A stretch of 18,246 nt of DNA, taken from an uncultured Mucispirillum sp. Lineage in GTDB: Bacteria > Chrysiogenota > Deferribacteres > Deferribacterales > Mucispirillaceae. Position 1 is the first letter of the stretch. Each line of letters begins with the position of its first letter. The position numbers were made by a program, and so were the translations under genes. The notes beneath the pieces were generated by a model. The model was not told where the DNA came from. It ran no database searches and worked only from the letters and a program-made list of their open reading frames with translations. Positions 1-6,507 of the stretch are shown piece by piece. The stretch lies in contig CAJUJZ010000036.1 of the NCBI GenBank assembly GCA_910586745.1, forward strand, positions 1 to 18,246. Reading direction: 5' to 3'.

Positions 1-1210
1 TTATATTATTATTTTTACTAATATATTCAGCCCAAATAATAACACTATCTTCTTCAATAATAACGGCTCTATCTCTTTCAAAAAGCTCTATCTGTTTATC
101 AATAAATAAATCTTTCAGTTTCTTTCTGCCTAATTTATCACCTTTATTTCTGTTTCTAATAATTAAATCTTTATCTTTTAATTCATTCAAAAATTCTATC
201 TGAAAATCATTCGTGTTAAATAAAGAAACACCTGCAGTCTTATAATACAGATAATCACCAACAAGTATTTTTTTAAATATCTTAATAGAATTATATGACT
301 GTTCTATCATATAACCATTTGGCAAATCAAGCCTTTTTGAATCATTATTATTTAAAAAACATAAAGCTTCATTTAAAATGCTTTTTGAAACCCTGAACAA
401 TAAGGAAAATACCTTTCCAAGCAGATATTCTTTTTCTATATATTCAAGCTCCATAAAGCTGTATCTTTTTAAAATAATAATGTTATCTTGTTTTAAAATA
501 ACATGTTTTACCTTTTTATACAAATATTCATTAAATCTGTTTGATTCTTTCTGCAGTTTAATAACTGATTTTTCAAATTCATTACCACAACCATATAAAA
601 CAGGTATTAATTTATTCCTTATTCTATTACGGACATATTTTATATTATTATTTGTTTCATCAAATACTGGCTCTAAATTATTTCTATCAATATAATCATT
701 TACCATTTCAGTAGTAATATTAAGCATAGGGCGAATAATTTTATTATTTTCATACATTATACCTCCTAATGTAAATAATGATGCTCCAGTATATAAATCA
801 ACAAAAAAACTTTCTATATCATCAGAATAAGTATGTGCTGTAAATAAATAATCATAATTGTTTTCTTTTACTGTCTGTAAAAGATACTTATATCTGTATT
901 TTCTGGCAGATGATTCTGTACCACCGCTGTTATCATTTTTCAATTTTTCTGCAATATTATATGTATAAAACTCTATATTATTTTTTTTGCAGTATAATCT
1001 ACAGAAATCTTCATCTCTTTTTGCAGTATGTCTTAAACCATGGTTTATATGACATGCACCAGCATAAATATTTAAACTTTCTCTTTGTTTATTAATAAAG
1101 TCAAGCAGCATAAGAGAATCCTTGCCGCCAGAAAAAGCGACAAGGATTTTTTTATCTCTGTATTTTTTTAATTCTTGAAGTAATATATCATTATATAATG
1201 AATGCGTCAT
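1..1210 (-). CDS. tilS: tRNA(Ile)-lysidine synthase TilS (3' end cut by window edge)
   Basis: TilS ATP-dependently joins lysine to the wobble C34 of tRNA-Ile(CAU), so that it reads AUA and is charged with Ile. I read about 403 codons with no stop before the left edge. The N-type ATP pyrophosphatase P-loop SGGKDS is at residues 27-32. It is followed by the INHGLRH segment, an ESSARKYRY stretch, the AHTYSDDIES active-site segment, an RPML motif and a YVRNRIRNKLIP stretch. A C-terminal GRKKLKDLFID motif of the TilS substrate-binding domain lies near the cut end. E. coli TilS has 432 residues, so little is missing. The only plausible start is ATG at 1210-1208, inside the 3' end of pgi (20-base overlap). 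It has a weak Shine-Dalgarno, so translation is probably coupled to pgi. The AHTYSDD form differs from the common AHHxDDQ. Family assignment is firm; the C terminus is not visible. Confidence 0.93.
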   Translation of the reverse strand, partial: MTHSLYNDILLQELKKYRDKKILVAFSGGKDSLMLLDFINKQRESLNIYAGACHINHGLRHTAKRDEDFCRLYCKKNNIEFYTYNIAEKLKNDNSGGTESSARKYRYKYLLQTVKENNYDYLFTAHTYSDDIESFFVDLYTGASLFTLGGIMYENNKIIRPMLNITTEMVNDYIDRNNLEPVFDETNNNIKYVRNRIRNKLIPVLYGCGNEFEKSVIKLQKESNRFNEYLYKKVKHVILKQDNIIILKRYSFMELEYIEKEYLLGKVFSLLFRVSKSILNEALCFLNNNDSKRLDLPNGYMIEQSYNSIKIFKKILVGDYLYYKTAGVSLFNTNDFQIEFLNELKDKDLIIRNRNKGDKLGRKKLKDLFIDKQIELFERDRAVIIEEDSVIIWAEYISKNNNI

Positions 1211-2552
1211 CTTTTTTACATATTTCTTCAAATTGTGCTTTTTTGGCTTCAAAACCCGCTCTGTTCATCATGCCATAAGCATATTCTTTTGCTTCTTCAA
1301 CACCTGGCTGATCAAATGGATTAATATTAACTGATAAGCCAATAATAGGTACAATATATTGAAACAGCATAAATAATTGACCCAAGCTGTATTCATCAAG
1401 AGTGTTAAGACCAATTTTTAATGAAGGCACTTTTGATGTAAGTAATGCTGCTTCAGTAGCTTTTAATTCAGAATTTAAAAGTTTTCCTAAATGAAGTCCA
1501 TTTAAATAGCTGAATGCTTCATAAAAATCACCTTTAACACTAACATCATTATCATGAGTTTCAAGTCCTATAAAAGTAACCACTTTATCAAGAGGACCTT
1601 CTCTAAAAAGCTGTATTTGAGAGTGTTGGTCTATTGCACCTACAGTTCTTACTGGAGTTGTGCCAAAAGTGATTTCTTTGCCATCCATTGTATATTTTTT
1701 TCCAAGACTTTCTCCCCACAGCTGGCAGAACCATTCTGCAAATTTATCAAGTCTTGAGCTGTAAGGCATAAGAACATTTATACTTTTACCTTTATCAATA
1801 AAGTATAAATATATAGCAGCAAGTGTCATAACCTGTTCCATACCATCTTCTGTAATGCTTGCAGCACCAGATAAAATTTTATCAATATCTATACCTAAAA
1901 ATGCAGCAGGAACAAGGCCTACAGGGCTCATTACAGAAAATCTGCCGCCAATAGATGCTTCTATTGGTAAACTTTTCAGGTTATTTTGATTAGCATATTC
2001 TCTTAAAGGACCTTTATTTGGATCAGTTACCACAACAATATGTTTTTTTAAATCCTGTACTTTGGATTTAAACCAGTCATGGATTAAAGAAAAGTTTTCA
2101 GCTGTTTCAACGGTATTACCTGATTTTGAAATAACAACAGCTAAGGTATCTTCAGGAGCACATATTTTTAATATAGACTGGATTTTAGATGGGTCTACAT
2201 TATCTGCCACCCATACTCGTGGAAGACAGCCTCTGTCAGTATAGCTCATAGTATTGTAACCATAAGGTAATACAGCATTTACAACAGCTTCAATCCCTAA
2301 AGCAGAACCACCAATACCAACAACTATTAAATCATTAAAGTTTGTTTTAACATCTTTTGCAAACTCTTTTAAATCAGTTGTATCATATTTTGGTAAATGT
2401 GGAAAACCTACTTTTCCATCATCAACCATAGCCTGAAGACGCTCATATCCTAGAGCTGCCTTTTTTTTGTATGCCTGTAAATCTTCTTCAGAAATACCTC
2501 CAAGCAAATTTTTGGAAGCGGCAAAATTGTAGTCACAAGTCAGTTTAGCCAT
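1191..2552 (-). CDS. pgi: Glucose-6-phosphate isomerase
   Basis: This enzyme interconverts glucose-6-phosphate and fructose-6-phosphate in cytosolic glycolysis and gluconeogenesis. The product is 453 residues, the length of the shorter bacterial PGI group rather than the roughly 550-residue E. coli type. Visible motifs are GIGGSALG at 79-86, the phosphate-binding SKSGNTVET at 142-150, and IGGRFSVMSPVGL at about 201-213. Glu281 (in WGESLGK), His310 (in DQHSQ) and Lys422 (in GVEEAKEY) match the catalytic Glu, His and Lys of the family. The ATG start has an AGGAGG site at 2564-2559 with a 6-base spacer, lying inside the last codons of the helicase gene (8-base overlap). The 3' end overlaps tilS. 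The three genes therefore look like one transcription unit. Nothing suggests damage or transfer. Confidence 0.96.
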   Translation of the reverse strand: MAKLTCDYNFAASKNLLGGISEEDLQAYKKKAALGYERLQAMVDDGKVGFPHLPKYDTTDLKEFAKDVKTNFNDLIVVGIGGSALGIEAVVNAVLPYGYNTMSYTDRGCLPRVWVADNVDPSKIQSILKICAPEDTLAVVISKSGNTVETAENFSLIHDWFKSKVQDLKKHIVVVTDPNKGPLREYANQNNLKSLPIEASIGGRFSVMSPVGLVPAAFLGIDIDKILSGAASITEDGMEQVMTLAAIYLYFIDKGKSINVLMPYSSRLDKFAEWFCQLWGESLGKKYTMDGKEITFGTTPVRTVGAIDQHSQIQLFREGPLDKVVTFIGLETHDNDVSVKGDFYEAFSYLNGLHLGKLLNSELKATEAALLTSKVPSLKIGLNTLDEYSLGQLFMLFQYIVPIIGLSVNINPFDQPGVEEAKEYAYGMMNRAGFEAKKAQFEEICKKDDAFII

Positions 2553-4353
2553 GCTTTTCCTCCTTTATAAAATAGAGAGCTTTCTCTATATCTTCTATTA
2601 CTTCTACATTATGTATCACATCTAAAAAATACTTTCCATAATTTTTATTTAAAATTCTATTATCAAGCACTACCCATAAGCCGTAATCATCTTCATGACG
2701 AATAAGCCTGCCCACTGCCTGTTTAAAATATAATACAGCACGAGGCAGGAAAAAATCAATAAAAGACTTTGCACTATTTTCAGAAATTCGTTCAGCTTTG
2801 CTTTGAAGAACTATATCTTTATGATATTCAAAAGGAAGATGGTCTATAATAACCGCCTTAAAACCACCACCTGAAATATCTATCCCTTCCCTGAGTGTTG
2901 CACTGCCTATTAATACCATATCTTCATTACAAAAATCAAGTTCTCCAATATTTACATCTGACTGAGTATATATTTTTTTATTAATTTTTAATTTTCTTAA
3001 AAGCTGCTCAATATAAAGCATTCTTTCTAAACTATTGCATATTATTAATGCTGAGCCTGGCATATTACTAATCAGTTCTTTATATATTTCATCTTTTTCT
3101 TTAAGAGAAGATATGTCAGGCACAAAAATTCTACCCTGCTGGTGAAAATCAAATACATTTTCAAGGATATGAGTCTGACAGATGCCATCTAATCCAGTTT
3201 CTTTTAAAAAATATTCAAAATTGCCGCCAGAACTTAATGTTGCACTTACAAATATGCTGGATATTACAGCTTCTTTTAAACCTGTAATAAAATCTGCACC
3301 TGCTTCAAAAGGTATAAATTTTAAAGTTAATATAATATTATTTTTTTGAACTGTTTTTTCTATTATTCTTATACCTTCTTTATCACTGTTAAAATCTTTA
3401 TACAGCATAAGATATGAACCATATTCTTCTTTTACTTCTTCATTATCAAGTGATAAAATTATATCAGAAATTAGATTAATAAATTTATCAAAATCCTGCC
3501 TTAATGGCTCAAAAAGCTCTTTAGGCTCTTTTATTCTATCAATAATTTTTAGATATTCCCTGTATATTTTATCAACATTATCAATAGTGATAATATCTTT
3601 ATTTTCATATACAAATATCATTAAAGAAGATAATGCAAACTCTACTCCTGCATACTGAGAAAATATATCAGGTACAGAGTGAGCTTCATCAAATATAATA
3701 TTATCTCTGTATTCAAAAATAGAACCAAAAGAATCTTTGCTTTTCATAGCAATATCTGAAAGAAGCAGAAAATGGTTTGTAACAATAATATCTGCAGCAT
3801 TTGCTTCCCTTTTCTGCATATAAAATGCACAGTCTTCATAATATGGGCATTTACTGCCTATACATTGGTATCTGTCTGCAGTCATTAAGGAACATACATC
3901 ATTATCAAGCCTGCCCCATGGTGCTTCAATAATAATACCATACTTACTGTTTTCTTCAAACCATGAGACAGCATCTATATAAAATGCAGCTTTTGAATTA
4001 ATAAACCTGAAATATCTGTATGGACAGAAATAATTTTTTCTCCCCTTTAAAGAGCGTATGCTTTTATTTCTGCCTGCAATTTTTTGAACAACAGGAATAT
4101 CTTTATATAATAGCTGATTCATAAGCTGCTTAGTTTTTGTAGAAATTATTATTCTGCTGCTGCTTGAAAGAGATGGTATTAAATAAGCCATTGTTTTGCC
4201 AGAGCCTGTTGGGGCTTCTATACATGTATTTGTATAAGATAAAAAAGCATTTTCAATTATTTCTGCCATTTCTACCTGAGTTGAACGGTAAGTATATCCT
4301 GGTATTATTGACTTTAAATACTTATCTTCCAAAAAAAATTGCGATACTGACAT
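2545..4353 (-). CDS. dinG: DinG-family ATP-dependent DNA helicase with Fe-S cluster, no exonuclease domain
   Basis: This is a superfamily 2 helicase of the XPD/DinG/YoaA group, which unwinds DNA 5'-3' during repair or conflict resolution. In the 602 residues I see a Q-motif-like start, Walker A APTGSGKT at 47-54, and the DEAH box at 222-225. Later come VSATLSS (motif III region), SATLREGIDI (motif V region) and QAVGRLIRH (motif VI). Between Walker A and DEAH are Cys110, Cys164, Cys169 and Cys175. The 5 and 6 residue steps of the last three match the cluster ligands of E. coli DinG (as I recall, 194/199/205). There is no N-terminal exonuclease domain, unlike the Firmicute DinG fusion. ATG follows an AAAGGGGA site with normal spacing. 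It opens a trio with pgi and tilS, divergent from mobB. YoaA-like function is equally possible, because the two cannot be told apart by eye. Confidence 0.9.
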   Translation of the reverse strand: MSVSQFFLEDKYLKSIIPGYTYRSTQVEMAEIIENAFLSYTNTCIEAPTGSGKTMAYLIPSLSSSSRIIISTKTKQLMNQLLYKDIPVVQKIAGRNKSIRSLKGRKNYFCPYRYFRFINSKAAFYIDAVSWFEENSKYGIIIEAPWGRLDNDVCSLMTADRYQCIGSKCPYYEDCAFYMQKREANAADIIVTNHFLLLSDIAMKSKDSFGSIFEYRDNIIFDEAHSVPDIFSQYAGVEFALSSLMIFVYENKDIITIDNVDKIYREYLKIIDRIKEPKELFEPLRQDFDKFINLISDIILSLDNEEVKEEYGSYLMLYKDFNSDKEGIRIIEKTVQKNNIILTLKFIPFEAGADFITGLKEAVISSIFVSATLSSGGNFEYFLKETGLDGICQTHILENVFDFHQQGRIFVPDISSLKEKDEIYKELISNMPGSALIICNSLERMLYIEQLLRKLKINKKIYTQSDVNIGELDFCNEDMVLIGSATLREGIDISGGGFKAVIIDHLPFEYHKDIVLQSKAERISENSAKSFIDFFLPRAVLYFKQAVGRLIRHEDDYGLWVVLDNRILNKNYGKYFLDVIHNVEVIEDIEKALYFIKEEKHG

Positions 4354-4446
4354 AATGTCCCCTTTATTTTCTTTTAATGTTATAATATAATAATTTAAAG
4401 ATGTATATAGAGATTATATAAATATAATAAATTAATAGGACATTGT
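4354..4446. promoter_or_regulatory. Divergent intergenic region between dinG and mobB
   Basis: This 93-base, extremely AT-rich gap must hold the promoters of both divergent genes. A TATAAT at 4423-4428 (+) is a fair -10 for mobB and would give a leader of about 12 bases, but I see no good -35 at the right distance. Another TATAAT is at 4381-4386. On the minus strand only weak TATATT/TATTAT elements are visible. The region is bounded by a perfect 7-base inverted repeat: AATGTCC at 4354-4360 and GGACATT at 4438-4444, each next to the ribosome binding site of its gene. Confidence 0.45.
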
Positions 4447-4950
4447 ATGACACCTTATATAACTTTTGCAGGATATTCCGGAAGTGGAAAAACAACCTTA
4501 TTACTTAAAGTAATATCATATTTAAAAGAAAAAGGCTGTAAAATAGCAGCATTAAAACATGATGGTCATGATTTTGAAATGGATAAGGAAGGAAAAGATA
4601 CCTACCGTATGAAAAAAGCTGGTGCAGACTGTATTGCTATTTCGTCAGGCAGTAAATATGCAGTTATCGCAGACAGCAGCTACAGGCTCACTTTTTACGA
4701 ATTAATGGAAAAAATACCACAAGGTATGGATATTATTATTGGTGAAGGCTTTAAAGATGAAGATATACCAAAAATATTAGTTTATAGAAAAGAAATTAAT
4801 AAACCAAACTTATATAATATTGAAAAAAATATTGTGGCAGTTGCAACAGATAATTTTGAAGAATTTAAAGATGTAAAAAATATTTTTCATATAAATGATT
4901 ATAATAAAATTGGTGATTTTCTTATCAATTATATGAAAAATAAAAACTAG
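4447..4950 (+). CDS. mobB: Molybdopterin-guanine dinucleotide biosynthesis adaptor protein MobB
   Basis: MobB is a small P-loop GTPase that assists MobA in attaching GMP to molybdopterin, giving the bis-MGD cofactor of DMSO-reductase-family enzymes such as formate dehydrogenase and nitrate reductase. The product has 167 residues, normal for the family. The P-loop is GYSGSGKTT at 9-17. It is followed by the typical switch segment ALKHDGHDFEMDKEGKDTYR and the AGAD motif, then IIGEGFKDEDIPKI near residues 98-111. ATG is preceded by AGGA at 4437-4440 with a 6-base spacer. It is the only plus-strand gene here and has no mobA, moaA or moeA beside it. Its TAG stop shares the CTAG at 4947-4950 with the stop of the convergent LOG gene. 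It implies that the organism makes bis-MGD enzymes. Confidence 0.93.
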   Translation: MTPYITFAGYSGSGKTTLLLKVISYLKEKGCKIAALKHDGHDFEMDKEGKDTYRMKKAGADCIAISSGSKYAVIADSSYRLTFYELMEKIPQGMDIIIGEGFKDEDIPKILVYRKEINKPNLYNIEKNIVAVATDNFEEFKDVKNIFHINDYNKIGDFLINYMKNKN

Positions 4951-5594
4951 CCTTTTATAATTTTTATGGCTTCATCTATACTGTCAGTTAATGATATACA
5001 GTTTAATTCTTCTTCTGTAATATAGTGTTTTGATAAAAGCTGGGTTTTTATCCACTGGATAAGCCCAGACCAAAAATTTACCCCTAACAGTACAAAAGGC
5101 AGATGATTTTGGATTTTAGTATTCATTAGTGTAAGTACATCAAAAAGTTCATCAAGAGTGCCAAAACCACCAGGCAGAATAATATAACCGCACACATTTC
5201 TAGTAAGCAGAACTTTTCTTGTAAAAAGATGTTTACATACATATCCATTTTTTACATATTCATTGCTTTCTTGTTCATGGGGAAGCAATACATTTACTCC
5301 GTATGTATTACCATTATTTAAAACAGCACCTTTAAGAGCAGCTTCCATTATTCCAGGTCCGCCACCAGTCATTACAGAGAAACCATTTTCTGCTAACTTT
5401 TTTCCAGTTTCTTCTGCCATTAAATATTCTTTATCATTATTTTTTGTTCTGGCTGAACCAAAAACTGCTATGATTTTTTCATTTTTATTTCTAAATAATG
5501 AAATACCAGACTTTAATTCATCTGCTACAGTATCCATATATGAAATAATATCAAAATTTTCAGGTGTTTTATAAATTACATCATCACTATGCAT
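4947..5594 (-). CDS. LOG-family protein (TIGR00730 type, nucleotide 5'-monophosphate phosphoribohydrolase-like)
   Basis: Proteins of this fold were once called lysine decarboxylases. Characterised members cleave the N-glycosidic bond of adenosine (or other nucleoside) 5'-monophosphates, releasing the base and ribose-5-phosphate. The 215-residue product has the Rossmann-type start IIAVFGSAR at about 41-49, the signature GGGPGIMEA at 77-85, a TRK segment at 125-127 and the second signature PGGFGTLDE at 141-149. These are the active-site motifs of the family, so catalysis is likely intact. The true substrate in bacteria is mostly unknown. The start context is odd: ATG at 5594 lies only ten bases beyond an intrinsic terminator and has just a weak GTGAG site. 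A later Met20 has no better site and would remove family sequence. The 3' end is convergent with mobB and no terminator lies between them. Confidence 0.9.
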   Translation of the reverse strand: MHSDDVIYKTPENFDIISYMDTVADELKSGISLFRNKNEKIIAVFGSARTKNNDKEYLMAEETGKKLAENGFSVMTGGGPGIMEAALKGAVLNNGNTYGVNVLLPHEQESNEYVKNGYVCKHLFTRKVLLTRNVCGYIILPGGFGTLDELFDVLTLMNTKIQNHLPFVLLGVNFWSGLIQWIKTQLLSKHYITEEELNCISLTDSIDEAIKIIKG

Positions 5595-5603
5595 ATTTTC
5601 TCA

Positions 5604-5634
5604 CAAAAAAAGCGACTACTAAAAGCAGTCGCTT
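5604..5634 (-). terminator. Intrinsic terminator of the LysM lipoprotein gene
   Basis: Read on the minus strand, AAGCGACT at 5634-5627 pairs with AGTCGCTT at 5617-5610. Two further pairs (a G-U and a C-G) and a five-base TTTTA loop complete a stem of ten pairs. A T-run follows directly. The hairpin begins about 20 bases after the lipoprotein stop codon. It is the only strong intrinsic terminator I found in the window. Its end is almost in contact with the LOG-gene start. Confidence 0.88.
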
Positions 5635-5654
5635 ATATATTTTTATAACATTTA

Positions 5655-6431
5655 TTATTTGTTATCGTATAAGGACCAAGGACCTCTTGTTTTAGCAAGT
5701 CTTTCTGCTTTTGCTTTTTCATCAGCAGAAGAATCATGCACTATTGTAAACTCTTGTTTAGGGAATATTAAATCAGGATCTTTAATCTGCTGCTGATTTG
5801 TCCAGTAAATTATAGGCCACATAAATGGGTTAGAATACTGTTTACCAGCGATATACCAAAGATTATCACCTTTTTTAACTATATAAACAGAGTTATTTGT
5901 AGAAGATTTACTTCCACCAATACCTAAAAGCTGTTCCATTTCAGCAAGAAGAACATTAGCTGCATCAAGCTCTGATTTAACTTTTACTGCGTCGCAGTCA
6001 TTCATAGCTGATTTTGCATTAGCTAAATGTTTATCAACTTTAGCCTGAATTTGTTTCCATTTACTTGAATTAGCAGCACTTGGATGAGATGCTATATTAT
6101 TTTTTCTAGCAACAGTTTCATCATATCTTGAATTTTGAGCATTTACAGAATCAACCTGTTGATTATAAGAACTTTCTTCAGTTTTGAAAATTTCAACAGC
6201 TTCACTTTCTGCTTTTTTACTGCCTTCTTCATTACCAGATGCTTTTAATTTATCAGCTTCTGCCATTTTTGATTTAGTTTTTGGCAAATACTTCTCAACA
6301 CAAGCCTTATTTGGACTGCCTAAAGCTTGTCTGACAATTTCTTCTGGAGTCATACTATCAGTAGTAGCTTTACCTCCACAAGATACCAATAATAAGCTTA
6401 CTGCACTAATAAAAATTATACTCTTTCTCAC
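5655..6431 (-). CDS. LysM-domain lipoprotein (cell envelope)
   Basis: This 258-residue predicted lipoprotein has a positively charged, hydrophobic signal peptide ending in the lipobox LVSC, with Cys18 as the lipidated residue. The next residues are Gly-Gly, so there is no Asp retention signal and outer-membrane sorting is plausible by E. coli rules. Residues about 50-170 are rich in Lys, Glu, Ala, Ser and Asn and look helical or coiled-coil. A LysM domain spans about 182-231 (VYIVKKGDNLWYIAGKQY onward) and should bind peptidoglycan glycan. The tail ends in RGPWSLYDNK. It probably ties the outer membrane to the wall, or serves as an envelope structural protein; the exact role is unknown. The start codon is GTG with AGGAGG at 6443-6438 and a 6-base spacer. 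It appears to be a single-gene unit with its own promoter and terminator. Confidence 0.85.
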   Translation of the reverse strand: MRKSIIFISAVSLLLVSCGGKATTDSMTPEEIVRQALGSPNKACVEKYLPKTKSKMAEADKLKASGNEEGSKKAESEAVEIFKTEESSYNQQVDSVNAQNSRYDETVARKNNIASHPSAANSSKWKQIQAKVDKHLANAKSAMNDCDAVKVKSELDAANVLLAEMEQLLGIGGSKSSTNNSVYIVKKGDNLWYIAGKQYSNPFMWPIIYWTNQQQIKDPDLIFPKQEFTIVHDSSADEKAKAERLAKTRGPWSLYDNK

Positions 6432-6458
6432 AATAAACCTCCTTGTGAATTATGATAT

Positions 6459-6495
6459 ATTATAATATAGTGATTTATTTTTATACTTTTGTCAA
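6459..6495 (-). promoter_or_regulatory. Putative promoter of the LysM lipoprotein gene
   Basis: A perfect TTGACA lies at 6495-6490 (minus strand), just downstream of the aspS stop. Candidate -10 boxes are CACTAT at the ideal 17-base spacing, TATATT at 6469-6464 with 20 bases, and a perfect TATAAT at 6464-6459 with 25 bases. The spacing is not ideal for the best boxes, so the exact -10 is uncertain. A promoter is expected here, because the gene ends in its own terminator. Confidence 0.5.
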
Positions 6496-6507
6496 GTAAA
6501 ATCATAT

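Noticed and set aside
378..695. Plus-strand 105-codon frame opposite tilS
   Set aside because: It is an antisense shadow of a well-supported gene; its composition reflects AT-rich complementary codons.
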